Source of the DNA: Pseudomonas viridiflava
Lineage (GTDB): Bacteria > Pseudomonadota > Gammaproteobacteria > Pseudomonadales > Pseudomonadaceae
Direction: 5' to 3'
NCBI RefSeq assembly: GCF_900580865.1
Contig: NZ_UTBZ01000014.1
Location: 124,001-188,000 of the forward strand
Length of the DNA stretch: 64,000 nt
Below, piece after piece: positions 27,090 through 36,472 of the stretch. The first letter of the stretch is position 1. Each line of letters opens with the position of its first letter. A program made the position numbers and the translations under genes. The notes under the pieces are model-generated. The model was not told the DNA's origin. It searched no databases and saw only the letters and a program-made list of their open reading frames with translations.

Positions 27090-28010
27090 TCAGAACTTTT
27101 TGATCACATAACGGCACAAGCGCAGGTAATAAAGTGCTCTGGTCCTCAGACGTCCCAGCCACTTTTTACCTAACCCGTGGTAAGGGGCCAGGAACAGGAA
27201 GTCACGCATTACCGCGGGGACACTTAACCTGCCTGCGTGGTCTTCAGCGTGATCAAGCTGGACCAACAGCGTGGGCCTCACATGATGCAGTCTGATTTCA
27301 CGGATGAGTTCATCACGGCTGATAAATCCACTGGCAACAGCCCTTCTCAGGCAAGCCATCCACACATGACCGTTGGTGTTTTCCAGCGACACCCATGGCT
27401 GAGTGTTCATATCCGTGTAATGCAGCAACGCTGTCTCGCCGTCACTGTAGTGCTCCAGTGAATTCCAGATCACCGGGACCGAGTAACCGATCTTCCTGGC
27501 AACACTCATCTCGAACATAAGCGTGCGGTATTCAAGCTTGCCGCTGTCCAGATCTGCAACGATGTCTTCGATCTTCCAATTGAGTTGCTCGCAATCGAGC
27601 AGCATCACACTGAACTGTGATCGGCGCCCCTGGCCTCCGCTCGCGACCGTCAACAAGTGATTATCGGAAAATGGCTGATTCCATAAACCGTCGATATCCT
27701 TGAAGACCTGCATGTCCGCGTCCATGTAAATCGCGCGGCCCTTGAACTGACACAGCTCAGGAATCAGGAAGCGCTGAAACGAAAACGGTGTCCGCGCTCT
27801 GTTTTCCACACCCTTGGGTTGTGGAATCTCACGCTTGTGGCTGTAAATCGCAGACAACTCGACCGGCAGCGACGTGCGCTCCCGGATCGAGAATTCCAAC
27901 ACACGCATCGGTAGCCACTCGGCGGGAGTAGCAGCAACAAAGACGCGAACTGGTGCAATGGCATTGTCAGTGATCACACCTTCAGTTCGATCATCGGTCC
28001 GCGAATTCAT
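27090..28010 (-). CDS. Glycosyltransferase, GT8-like
   Basis: 306 residues; GAGG precedes ATG 28010 and two further in-frame ATGs lie upstream. Core motif FQRFLIPELCQFKGRAIYMDADMQVFKDI with the metal-binding DAD at 97-99, and later LLHYTDMNTQPWVS. It is clearly paralogous to the product of 31938-32885 over the first 240 residues (shared VLE-SI, SF-RF-IP, FKG/YKG-AIYMDADM, MLLDCE, WNSLEHY/W, LHYTD-TQPW). It transfers a sugar from a nucleotide donor; sugar and linkage unknown. The C-terminus is basic and may sit on the membrane. Confidence 0.78.
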   Translation of the reverse strand: MNSRTDDRTEGVITDNAIAPVRVFVAATPAEWLPMRVLEFSIRERTSLPVELSAIYSHKREIPQPKGVENRARTPFSFQRFLIPELCQFKGRAIYMDADMQVFKDIDGLWNQPFSDNHLLTVASGGQGRRSQFSVMLLDCEQLNWKIEDIVADLDSGKLEYRTLMFEMSVARKIGYSVPVIWNSLEHYSDGETALLHYTDMNTQPWVSLENTNGHVWMACLRRAVASGFISRDELIREIRLHHVRPTLLVQLDHAEDHAGRLSVPAVMRDFLFLAPYHGLGKKWLGRLRTRALYYLRLCRYVIKKF

Positions 28011-28135
28011 TATCATCCTCATCCGAATACCAGTCGGAAAATTTTCTTAGAGTCAGCACTCGCATACAGACTCTCACCACCGCTAGCTATAAAAGTTCGG
28101 CCCTCGCGGGCGTCACCCCATGACTAAGGAAGATC

Positions 28136-29362
28136 CTAATTCAAGCAAGCTGCAAGACTCGGGTTCTTTTCGCTCTCCACCATAGATCGCATGATCACCG
28201 GCTGCAGTTCCTGCTGCTGTTCATAACGTTTGACGCCCGCTTCTATGCCTAGAATCAACAGACCACTACCCACGCACGTTTCCAAGTGGTCTTCATCACT
28301 AAACAGACTCCAGTCATTGACATAACCAAGCTCAGGTTTATTCAGATCAATGAACGGAATTCCATATTTTGTGGAAATTCTGTGCAAGTCTTCAACGTGT
28401 TGCTGGAGCCCGTATTTGACCTGATAGGCGTAAAGATCCGAACGAACTGGCGGCTGAAACATCACGATTTGAATTTTATGCTCCCGCCCCCAAAGCGCGA
28501 ACATGTCGAACATTCCATCCCATGGAGCATTGCTGGAAATATTACGCATCCGCTGAACCTTGACATTGTCATTCGTCACTTCTGGAAGCATTTCATTTTT
28601 TCCGATCAAGGCATTGAAACGCCCTTTTTTCTCCCCATTTGCCTCAAGCTTTTCAAGTAACGGATCCTGCTTTACAGGTATGGATTCATTTGAACCTGAA
28701 AACAGCGAGGTGATCCGCAGCTCACCTCTGTGTAGACGCATTTCCGGACGCCAACTGATCTTGCTGCGTTTGTTTGCTTGCGCGAAAACACTCTGGCACC
28801 CAGGTACCTCATCCGAGCATAAAGGCGCCAGGCTTGTGAACAGTGGTAAATACTTAAGATGATCAGGTGCAGCATTGAAGCTCGCTGGAGCCCTTAGCAG
28901 GAAAGACGTCTCAACATATACCCGTTTCAAATTTGGAAAGCTCAGGCGCAAGATTTCTGCCTGCAGCAACAGCCCATAACTAATTTCGTTGTAGGAGTTT
29001 CCTGCACCCACGATGGAATTTTGAAAGCCGAACTGCCGCGGGTGTAACACCTTGCTTCGAGAGGTCCCTACATAACCGGATGTTACTGTTTGAGGTTCAG
29101 GATACTGACTGAACAAAGTGACATTCTGGACCAACAGTTGATTATTCAACTCACGCCCGGACACCTCCATGGCCGGCAGAGCAGCCATCAGATCGGGGAC
29201 ACTTTGGGATATATCGGGCTTTTTGAGCGTTTCTCGGAGGCGAACTGCAATCTCCAGGCAGACAAACCCGCCAATGACCATTACCGCAGTCAGCAAATAA
29301 AGCCTGAGCAACCGAGAGCGCGTCAGCTTCTGGCTCTCAGAATTGAAAGTATATGAAGTCAT
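28136..29362 (-). CDS. SGNH/DltD-like membrane-anchored protein, partner of MBOAT
   Basis: 408 residues. One N-terminal membrane helix (LRLYLLTAVMVIGGFVCLEIAV, about 19-40) and a periplasmic domain. Elements of the SGNH hydrolase fold are visible: GTSRSKVLHP (99-108) with a candidate nucleophile Ser, GAGNSYNE (119-126), a strand IVMFQPPVRS, and a C-terminal FSDEDHLE with the D-x-x-H pair (Asp356, His359). The start overlaps the MBOAT stop by 26 bases, so the two are translationally coupled. MBOAT plus SGNH pairs (AlgI/AlgX, DltB/DltD type) O-acylate exported glycans. The family assignment is by motif and context; overall similarity is not obvious. Confidence 0.6.
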   Translation of the reverse strand: MTSYTFNSESQKLTRSRLLRLYLLTAVMVIGGFVCLEIAVRLRETLKKPDISQSVPDLMAALPAMEVSGRELNNQLLVQNVTLFSQYPEPQTVTSGYVGTSRSKVLHPRQFGFQNSIVGAGNSYNEISYGLLLQAEILRLSFPNLKRVYVETSFLLRAPASFNAAPDHLKYLPLFTSLAPLCSDEVPGCQSVFAQANKRSKISWRPEMRLHRGELRITSLFSGSNESIPVKQDPLLEKLEANGEKKGRFNALIGKNEMLPEVTNDNVKVQRMRNISSNAPWDGMFDMFALWGREHKIQIVMFQPPVRSDLYAYQVKYGLQQHVEDLHRISTKYGIPFIDLNKPELGYVNDWSLFSDEDHLETCVGSGLLILGIEAGVKRYEQQQELQPVIMRSMVESEKNPSLAACLN

Positions 29363-30737
29363 TTCCGTCTACATAATAAATGTAAGAGAAAAGTGCGAGC
29401 GAAGCAAAGCCCACAGCCGCCTGCCAGGGAAAGGCATTGGTAATATCACGTTGATAGGTTGTGCGATGAATAAACCACTGCAACGGAATGTACAAGGCAA
29501 GCAGTTCGAAAAATAGCGGAGTCAGCTTTGTCTGGAACCAATCTGCCGAAGGCACCAGAATCTGCTCAATCATCACCATCGCATCGCTGGCGTTTGCCGC
29601 ACGGAAGAATATCCATGCCACAAACACCACGATCATCGTCAGCAACCATGCAACTGGAAAAAATTGTAGCGGCCGCTTGATGGCCGCAGGAAGTCGACTG
29701 TTTTCAAACCAGCGGTTAATGGCAAGAGCTCCGCCGTGCAAGCCGCCCCAGATAATGAAGTTCCAACTGGCACCGTGCCAAAGTCCTCCGAGGAGCATGG
29801 TAAAAATCAGATTTCTCTGAATTTTCCACTTGGCCTGATTACGCGAACCACCGAGAGCAATATAGAGATAATCCCTTAACCAGTTACTCAAAGTGATATG
29901 CCAACGTCGCCAGAACTCTTTGATCGACAATGAGGAGTACGGTGCGTTGAAATTGTATGGAAGCACATAACCAAAGAGCAGAGCAGCGCCCAAGGCCATT
30001 AATGAGTACCCCCAGAAATCGCAGAGAATCTGCACGCCAAATCCAATCACAGCAAAAAGATTGTCAAATCCCGAATAGTGCTCCGGCGCCTTGAAGATCA
30101 CATTGATAAAGGGGGCAATCCCATCAGCAATGCCACACTTTAGTGCCAAACCAGCGATGAAATAGTACAGACCATTATAAAATTGAGCGCCTTCGAGGCG
30201 CTGTTTTATATGTATCTGAGGCATAAACTGACTGGCGCGGCAAATAGGACCCGCGATCAGATGCGGAAAGAACAATACAAATATGGCAAAGGTAAGTGGA
30301 TCTTTCTCATGCTTATACTTACCTTGGTAAACATCAACCTGATAGGAAATCAGCTCGAACACATAGAACGAGATCCCCAGAGGCAAAATGATTTTAAGTA
30401 AACCAATTTCATAAGAAGGGTTCTCGAGCCTGGCGATATATTCGATATTCTCGAGAAAAAAGTTCATATACTTAAAGTAACACAACAACGCAAGATTGAG
30501 CACACAGGAAAGAATGAGCCAACCTCGCTTGCGGGTGGCGGACACCTTGCCACCAATCAACCAGTTGACGGCAATAACCCCCAACAGCATCAGACCAAAT
30601 GTTTTACTCCAGCTCATGTAGAAGTAAAGACTGGACAGAAACACAACCCACTGCCGTCCACGCAACGAAGGACAGAACCAGTAACAGGCCAGTGTGATAC
30701 TTAGTAAAACAACATACTCTATGGAGTTGAAAAGCAT
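29337..30737 (-). CDS. MBOAT family O-acyltransferase
   Basis: 466 residues from ATG 30737 (canonical LFNSIEYVVLLSI start; an in-frame ATG at 30785 adds 16 residues). About ten or more membrane helices. Family signatures: PLGISFYVFELISYQVDVY, FFPHLIAGPICR, SIKEFWRRWHITLSNWLRDYLYI, GGSRN and the catalytic-histidine segment LGGLWHGASWNFIIWGGLHG. AlgI-type proteins move an acyl group, usually acetyl, across the inner membrane to a sugar carrier. With the SGNH-like partner it should acetylate the O-antigen. Base composition is visibly richer in A+T than the core genes. Confidence 0.9.
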   Translation of the reverse strand: MLFNSIEYVVLLSITLACYWFCPSLRGRQWVVFLSSLYFYMSWSKTFGLMLLGVIAVNWLIGGKVSATRKRGWLILSCVLNLALLCYFKYMNFFLENIEYIARLENPSYEIGLLKIILPLGISFYVFELISYQVDVYQGKYKHEKDPLTFAIFVLFFPHLIAGPICRASQFMPQIHIKQRLEGAQFYNGLYYFIAGLALKCGIADGIAPFINVIFKAPEHYSGFDNLFAVIGFGVQILCDFWGYSLMALGAALLFGYVLPYNFNAPYSSLSIKEFWRRWHITLSNWLRDYLYIALGGSRNQAKWKIQRNLIFTMLLGGLWHGASWNFIIWGGLHGGALAINRWFENSRLPAAIKRPLQFFPVAWLLTMIVVFVAWIFFRAANASDAMVMIEQILVPSADWFQTKLTPLFFELLALYIPLQWFIHRTTYQRDITNAFPWQAAVGFASLALFSYIYYVDGNDFIYFQF

Positions 30738-30810
30738 CGCCGCCCATTCCGCATCAATTGATAACCAACACTGCTTCTCCAGCATCGACTCTTTAGCAAC
30801 AAAAACACAT

Positions 30811-31941
30811 TCAATGCTTTAGAACACGCTCAAAAACCGTTTCCAGTTGTTGTTCCAGCCGTTTGATCGAGAAATGAGAAGCGCAGTGCACCTGGGCAGT
30901 CTCGACCATCTGCTGGCGCAACGCTGGAGAATCGAGATAATGACTGAGAGCCTCAAACCAGTCGTTATCGACCAACACTCCCCCACCCTGAGGAATGACG
31001 TTGCTGTACACCGGAATATTCGAAGCCATGACAGGTATTCCGGCTGCCGTATATTCAATGAACTTGGTCGGTGCTTTACACAGGTTGAAATCTTCGTTGA
31101 CCAAAGGAGCCAATCCAACGTCCCAGTTCAACGCAGCCAATACGGAAAGAAACTCCGCATAAGCTTTGTTGACCTTGTGACTCTTGACCCGATCACCGAA
31201 GCGCTCAAGGGACTTGGGCATCTGGATGGTGCCGAAAACTTCGAAATGAAGATCAGGTCTTTCATCGAGCAGGCGCTCCAGCGCCGGCACCACCAGATCG
31301 AGATCTTCCTGATGCCCCTTGGATCCCATGTACCCCACAGTCTGATACTCACGGGTCTGTCGGGAGACAGTGACCCTCTCACCCATGAACGGCGCATACA
31401 TGCCGTGGTAAATGTTCTGGTGTGGATAAAGATTGCCCAACAATCCGGCGAGATGAGGCGTAGAGGCGTAGATCAGATCACATTGCGCAAGCTGATATCG
31501 ACGCGCATCGATGACATCCTGTGCACCTTGGCGCTTTTGAATTTCCGCACCCAAGGAATGCGGGATCTCCAAAAGGTTGTCGTCAATGTGGTAAACCACT
31601 GGAATATTTTGCGCTTTGAAATAATCGACGATCTGCGCACCGAAGGGTTGGCCATAACGAGTGATGACCACCAGTTGCGGTTTGAACGCATCATTCCATT
31701 GTTTCCAGCATCCCTCTCCCTTACGGGCAACCAGATTTTGGGAAACAACCGCGAAGTTGACTTCCCCGCGTCGATGCATCTCGCGCAGGGGAATATCAAA
31801 GCTGATGAAATAGGTGGCATTCACATTCTCTGTAAAAATCAGAATGTTGCGACCCGCAGGATTACCGTCTACGCAGACGTCGAAATCATTCGACGTCTGC
31901 GTAACACGTGGTTTGAACAGCGACTTGAGAAACGCAATCAT
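30811..31941 (-). CDS. Glycosyltransferase, GT-B fold (GT4-like)
   Basis: 376 residues. The N-terminal half has VVITRYGQPFGAQIVDYFKA and a VYHIDDNLLEIP stretch. The C-terminal half has the GT4-type donor site TVGYMGSKGHQEDLDLVVPAL, HFEVFGTIQMP, WDVGLAPLVNEDFNLCKAPTKFIEYTAAGIPVMAS, where the Glu of the E-x7-E region contacts nucleotide sugar. No membrane helix. The start overlaps the stop of the next upstream gene by 4 bases (ATGA), so it is coupled to the GT8-like gene at 31938. Sugar specificity unknown. Confidence 0.85.
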   Translation of the reverse strand: MIAFLKSLFKPRVTQTSNDFDVCVDGNPAGRNILIFTENVNATYFISFDIPLREMHRRGEVNFAVVSQNLVARKGEGCWKQWNDAFKPQLVVITRYGQPFGAQIVDYFKAQNIPVVYHIDDNLLEIPHSLGAEIQKRQGAQDVIDARRYQLAQCDLIYASTPHLAGLLGNLYPHQNIYHGMYAPFMGERVTVSRQTREYQTVGYMGSKGHQEDLDLVVPALERLLDERPDLHFEVFGTIQMPKSLERFGDRVKSHKVNKAYAEFLSVLAALNWDVGLAPLVNEDFNLCKAPTKFIEYTAAGIPVMASNIPVYSNVIPQGGGVLVDNDWFEALSHYLDSPALRQQMVETAQVHCASHFSIKRLEQQLETVFERVLKH

Positions 31942-32885
31942 GCGTTGGAAGCCTTTTGATTGTTGGCGTCCTGCTCAGCCTGCATCTTGGCTTCATAAGC
32001 CTTGATCACTTTCTGACGATGACGCTTGGCCTCATAGACAGCCTTGTGCGGAACATAACCCGACAACTTGTCAGCAGCCGCGTTCTTCTTGTCCCATAGC
32101 CCATGCAGGAAAGACGGGATCATGTGACGGTACTTGATGTCTCGAATCAGCGACGGACGGAAGTAACCGAGATCGATTTCCTTCTGAATCGCCGACTGGG
32201 TCAACGTACCGTCAGCCAGCATCAGTCTCACTTCAGCGAACCACGGCCAGGCGTTTTTATTACCACAGGCTGACCATGGCTGAGTGTAAACGTCGGTGTA
32301 GTGAATCAGACGGGTATCGGGGTCCCAGTGCTCAAGACTGTTCCACTCGAACGGCACACCATACTTGACGTGTTCTTCGTCAAGTATGATCAGCTCCGAC
32401 ATCAACTGGTCGTAATCGTAACGTCCTTCATCCATGCCGGTGACGATGTCTTCAACGTCCCAATCCAGACGTTCGCAATCCAGCAGCATGACCGCACATT
32501 GCTTCTTGCGGGTTTTCGGTGCACCGACTTTCTGCGTCGATTCATCGGCGAACTTGACTTCTTGCTGGATGATGATCTTGGCGCCATCAAATGGAATGTT
32601 CCACAGCTCACGAATGTCACGGAACACCAACATGTCGGCATCCATGTAAATCGCCTTGCCCTTATAGCCACTGAGCTTGGGAATGCAGAAGCGGCTGAAA
32701 GAGAAGCCGGTGCGCTGACCGTTACGCGGGTCCTTGGGTTCCGGCACCGGCAGGTCAAGCATCGGAATGACCTCCACCTTCGCTGTGGTGTGTCGCTTGA
32801 TCGAATACTCAAGCACAGGAACGGCCAGTAGCTGTGAGCGATCAACACCCACATATACCCTTATCACTTCGTCTTCGTGAACCAT
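31938..32885 (-). CDS. Glycosyltransferase, GT8-like
   Basis: 315 residues. VIRVYVGVDRSQLLAVPVLEY then FSFSRFCIPKLSGYKGKAIY and the metal site MDADMLVF (81-88), WNSLEHWDPDTRLIHYTDVYTQPW. Paralogue of the product of 27090-28010, with a longer, lysine/glutamine-rich C-terminal helix (AKRHRQKVIKAYEAKMQAEQ) that is probably a coiled coil. It lies in a tight minus-strand run: 12 bases after the epimerase and 4-base overlap with the GT-B gene. Confidence 0.8.
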   Translation of the reverse strand: MVHEDEVIRVYVGVDRSQLLAVPVLEYSIKRHTTAKVEVIPMLDLPVPEPKDPRNGQRTGFSFSRFCIPKLSGYKGKAIYMDADMLVFRDIRELWNIPFDGAKIIIQQEVKFADESTQKVGAPKTRKKQCAVMLLDCERLDWDVEDIVTGMDEGRYDYDQLMSELIILDEEHVKYGVPFEWNSLEHWDPDTRLIHYTDVYTQPWSACGNKNAWPWFAEVRLMLADGTLTQSAIQKEIDLGYFRPSLIRDIKYRHMIPSFLHGLWDKKNAAADKLSGYVPHKAVYEAKRHRQKVIKAYEAKMQAEQDANNQKASNA

Positions 32886-32897
32886 TCGGATTGCCTC

Positions 32898-33992
32898 TTA
32901 AACGTTAGCGTTCTTGAATTCTACCTTCGCCCACTCAGCCAGAAGTTCGACACCCGACTGAATACTTACATTGGGGCTCCAGTTCAAGGCGGCCCGGGCG
33001 GCAGTAATGTTGGCGCACGCATAGCGAATATCACCGATCCTGAACTGGCCGGTGATTTTATAAGAGGTATCGTCCACGCCAAGATTGCGCATCAGCATCC
33101 GGGCCATGTCGAGGATGGATACGGGTTCACCGCTACCGATATCCAGGATCGTGCCATGGGCTACATCAGCAGCATTCGCCTTGACCAATGCGTCCACGAT
33201 GTCATCCACGAAAACGAAATCACGCGCGATATCACCATCTTCGAAAATCGCGAGTTCGCCACCGGCGAGCAATTGACGAGCGAAGATCGACAGTACACCG
33301 GTGTAAGGATTGCGAAGAGACTGACCCGGGCCGTAAACATTCTGGAACCGCAGAATGGTCGCTTTCCAGGGAGCACCGTCACCCGCTTGGCACAACAGGT
33401 ATTCCTGCATCAACTTGGTCGAAGCGTAGACCGATGCCGGCGCCGGTGGCAATCCAGCGTGACTGGCGATAGGACGGGCTGGCAGCTCTGCCCCGACGGG
33501 CAACGGCACAGTGAAGTCGCCAGCAGTCATTGCTTCCGGCTGACGTGGCAGGCCAACGTACTCGACGCCACGCGCATCAGCATATCCGCCTTCACCATAG
33601 ACTGCCCGCGAAGCGGCCAGAATCACTTTGCGCACCTTGTCTTGCTTGCGCAGCGCTTCGATCAAGTGAGTCGTACCCAACACGTTCACCGAACAGTATC
33701 GGGATGGCTCATCATAGGATTGACCAGTGCCGGTCTCGGCAGCCAAGTGATAAACCAGCTCCGGATCGGCCTGCACCACAGCCTGGCCAAGCGCTTGGGC
33801 GTCTGCTACATCGCCGCGGATGAAATGCACATTCGCAGGGAAGATCGGGTCAGCAGCATCAGCACCATGAACCTGAGGATGCAGGTTGTCGTAGACCCAA
33901 ATAGTACGAGAAGTATCTTCCTTGAGGAGGGCCTTGACCAAACGACTACCGATGAATCCGGCACCGCCAGTGATGAAAATACGCTGTGTCAT
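32898..33992 (-). CDS. NAD-dependent epimerase/dehydratase (extended SDR)
   Basis: 364 residues. Rossmann start [34 protein letters not shown], Ser/Thr region ILAASRAVYGEGGY and catalytic YASTKLMQEYLL, then RFQNVYGPGQSLRNPYTGVLS and DFVFVDDIVDAL. It belongs to the UDP-hexose 4-epimerase/GDP-mannose-type extended SDRs. A proline-rich insertion between the catalytic Ser and Tyr (about 145-185, PRQPEAMTAGDFTVPLPVGA) is longer than in GalE. The nucleotide sugar is not identifiable; NAD(H) is expected from the fold. The start overlaps the end of the 827-residue glycosyltransferase gene by 4 bases. Confidence 0.85.
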   Translation of the reverse strand: MTQRIFITGGAGFIGSRLVKALLKEDTSRTIWVYDNLHPQVHGADAADPIFPANVHFIRGDVADAQALGQAVVQADPELVYHLAAETGTGQSYDEPSRYCSVNVLGTTHLIEALRKQDKVRKVILAASRAVYGEGGYADARGVEYVGLPRQPEAMTAGDFTVPLPVGAELPARPIASHAGLPPAPASVYASTKLMQEYLLCQAGDGAPWKATILRFQNVYGPGQSLRNPYTGVLSIFARQLLAGGELAIFEDGDIARDFVFVDDIVDALVKANAADVAHGTILDIGSGEPVSILDMARMLMRNLGVDDTSYKITGQFRIGDIRYACANITAARAALNWSPNVSIQSGVELLAEWAKVEFKNANV

Positions 33993-36472
33993 TGGTTTGT
34001 TACCTGGGAGTGTGATGTTGTTGAGCAGATCAAGTCGTCTACTATTCCAGCGGCGGCCTCAACTTTCAGAACCATACGTCTGGCGAAGCGCTGGGAGAGC
34101 TGTTCGAGCTCTTTTTCTTGGCTTTGATCGAGCACGCGCTCAATGAACGTGGACCAGTCCGCCATCTCGTTGATGGCGAAAAGCGGGCTGTAGGTATCCG
34201 TTTCCAGAGTGTGCATTACCACGGCAATCGGCAATGCCTGCATGGCAGCATCCAGCGCGACGGTGGAGGGACTGGTGATAACGGCCTTCATGCGACCCAA
34301 CAATCCGCCAGCCGTATAGCGCTCCCATTCTGCCTGCTTAGGATCGGCGATGATCAGATTCATGGCTGCGGGCTTATCACCCTGATAGCGGGAAGTCAGC
34401 CACAGCCCTGCATGGTGTGGCTTAATCAGAAACGTAACGTTGGGGTAACGATCTGCCAGGGCCATGACGCCTTCGAGGAAAAACTGCCGGTAATCTTCGC
34501 TGTAGCGGTGCCAATGCAGATTCTCGAATACGCCAACGACGCATGCTTCAGGATCAATCAAAGCGCTAAGATCAGCCGTTTCGACCTGATGGAGCTTGGG
34601 GCAACCAACGGGTACACACTTCATTCGCGTAGCATCACTGACTTCCGGATGCAACGTATCGAGACCACCCCAAAGATAGATTTTATCCGCGGCAAAGTTG
34701 ATTCGATCTACCGATTGAATGTTATCGCTGTAGGTCAACCCTACGTTTTCCAGACCGTGCTGCAGTGTCGCCGTCATAATGCCGACAGCCTTCGCCGCTT
34801 CAGTAAGAGTACGAGTAAAACGATGAGGGCTGAGATTGGTCTCCGAGACCGACAGTAACGCTTTGGTTCGAGGGCCGAAGCGGAACGCAGTCAATGGATC
34901 AATCGCCGGTAGCACCCGTAAATTGACGCCGTGCTGCGCGAGCGCTTTCATGACACGCGGAGATCCCTTCAACAACACATGACTGCAGATGACTTGAACC
35001 GGCACTTGGCGCTGCTTGAGTTCAAGAATAATAGGCAACGCCAGATCCAGATCCTGCACAAGATGCAGCACTACAACGACCTCGACATCGCTGTCAGCCG
35101 CTGCGCCGTTGGGTTCGGCCAATGCGCATTGCAATACCGTCTCCCAAAGACTGCCAATCACTCGCGCACTGAAGTTTTCTTCTATAAGTTTTTTTGCCAA
35201 CGCTATGTCGTTACGACCATTTTCTTCGCTGGAGAGATAGCGACGCATCCCGAGAAGAAAATCATCGGTGACTAAACCGCCTTTCAAAGGCGCCAACCCT
35301 GGAGTGGCAGTTGCGACCACAGGAATGCCGCACATCAGTGCATGCACCGAGCGATTTGCTGATTTGCAGACACTGAACGGATCGCAGGAGTTTGGGATCA
35401 GCACTACGCGGGAGGCTGACATCCATTTGTCTACTGCATTGATCGACCACTCGACGTAGCGCGACGCAATTGCCATCGGCTTGATCATTTTTTCGTATTT
35501 GGCTGCGTTGTTGCTGATGACAACCAGCTCGACTGGGTATTCCAGTGCAATCGTCTCGAGGGCTTCACGGATCAATAACAAGTCGCCTATACCGAAGTCG
35601 GCATAATCCGCGCCATGATTGCCGAACCACAGCAAATACATTTTGCCCGGGTCAACGTCGGACATATCGACAACGACAGCGGGCGGAGCCGCTGGCACCC
35701 GCTCCACTGTTGCAGGCCACAGAATACTGGTTTTGCTTTTAAGCTTGCCAAGCAAGGCTGCACCTTGACGCCAGAGCAGATTCAGAACGGCGAAACTCTT
35801 ACGCCAAACCACCCTCACAATGGCTTTGACAGTCGCTACCGAGCCCTCTCGGCCGCGCTTCTTTTTAACGCGCTGAATCTGCTTCTTCAGCAAACGCTTG
35901 ACCGTGAAGACGCTTCCCGAATCCTTGAATTCGTTCAGCAGATTTTTCAGGCGAGTCAGAAACAGTGAAGGCGCGCGTTTACGCTCAAGCACCTTGGCGC
36001 CGTTGATCAATTCAGTACCTTTACGGGTGGTCTCTGCCGATACCAATCCGTCAGGAATAACATGAACCACTATTCCGGGCGCGTGAGCCCTGACAACTTC
36101 AGCCAGTGGCTCGGTAGTCGTCACGACGGCACTCGCAAGCTGCGCCATCCTTATAAGCATTTCCCCGGGTGTCACAGCCAGGCTTTTGCCATATCCGGGA
36201 ACGAAAACGTTATCGCACAAATCGAGAATGACCGGAATATCCAGCGCCCGCGCTCGCTGGATCAGCGCGAGACTTTCCATGGAAAAGGTTTTCACAACAA
36301 CCAGCACGTCGAGCCCTTCGAGATCCATGGAGGATTGAGGGCTGAACATACGGCAGACAAAGCCTTTTTTTTCCAAGGCTAACAAAGGCAGCAAGGCTCG
36401 ATAGCGCACACTGGCAATATCAAGTGACAGTGAGGATACGCACCAACCCACTTTTATCTGACGCTTGCTCAT
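33989..36472 (-). CDS. Large two-domain glycosyltransferase
   Basis: 827 residues from ATG 36472 (GAAGGG upstream; 36484 is an alternative). The N-terminal part (about 1-450) reads as a GT-B enzyme: VGWCVSSLSLDIASVRYRALLPLLAL, VILDLCDNVFVPGYG, LWFGNHGADYADFGIGDLL, LIPNSCDPFSVCKSANRSVHALMCGIPVVAT. It carries a basic insertion near 180-230 (KKQIQRVKKKRGREG) that may contact membrane. The C-terminal part (about 470-800) is a second GT-B-like unit: TATLQHGLENVG, GVFENLHWHRYSEDYRQFFLEGV, FLIKPHHAGLW, VITSPSTVALDAAMQALPIAVV, reminiscent of glycan-phosphotransferase and Kps-type folds. Two activities in one chain is inference. Confidence 0.75.
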   Translation of the reverse strand: MSKRQIKVGWCVSSLSLDIASVRYRALLPLLALEKKGFVCRMFSPQSSMDLEGLDVLVVVKTFSMESLALIQRARALDIPVILDLCDNVFVPGYGKSLAVTPGEMLIRMAQLASAVVTTTEPLAEVVRAHAPGIVVHVIPDGLVSAETTRKGTELINGAKVLERKRAPSLFLTRLKNLLNEFKDSGSVFTVKRLLKKQIQRVKKKRGREGSVATVKAIVRVVWRKSFAVLNLLWRQGAALLGKLKSKTSILWPATVERVPAAPPAVVVDMSDVDPGKMYLLWFGNHGADYADFGIGDLLLIREALETIALEYPVELVVISNNAAKYEKMIKPMAIASRYVEWSINAVDKWMSASRVVLIPNSCDPFSVCKSANRSVHALMCGIPVVATATPGLAPLKGGLVTDDFLLGMRRYLSSEENGRNDIALAKKLIEENFSARVIGSLWETVLQCALAEPNGAAADSDVEVVVVLHLVQDLDLALPIILELKQRQVPVQVICSHVLLKGSPRVMKALAQHGVNLRVLPAIDPLTAFRFGPRTKALLSVSETNLSPHRFTRTLTEAAKAVGIMTATLQHGLENVGLTYSDNIQSVDRINFAADKIYLWGGLDTLHPEVSDATRMKCVPVGCPKLHQVETADLSALIDPEACVVGVFENLHWHRYSEDYRQFFLEGVMALADRYPNVTFLIKPHHAGLWLTSRYQGDKPAAMNLIIADPKQAEWERYTAGGLLGRMKAVITSPSTVALDAAMQALPIAVVMHTLETDTYSPLFAINEMADWSTFIERVLDQSQEKELEQLSQRFARRMVLKVEAAAGIVDDLICSTTSHSQVTNQ

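Noticed and set aside
28099..28112. Short GCCC/GGGC hairpin between the SGNH-like gene and the GT8-like gene as a terminator
   Set aside because: The stem is only 4 bases and the T run is broken; too weak to call.
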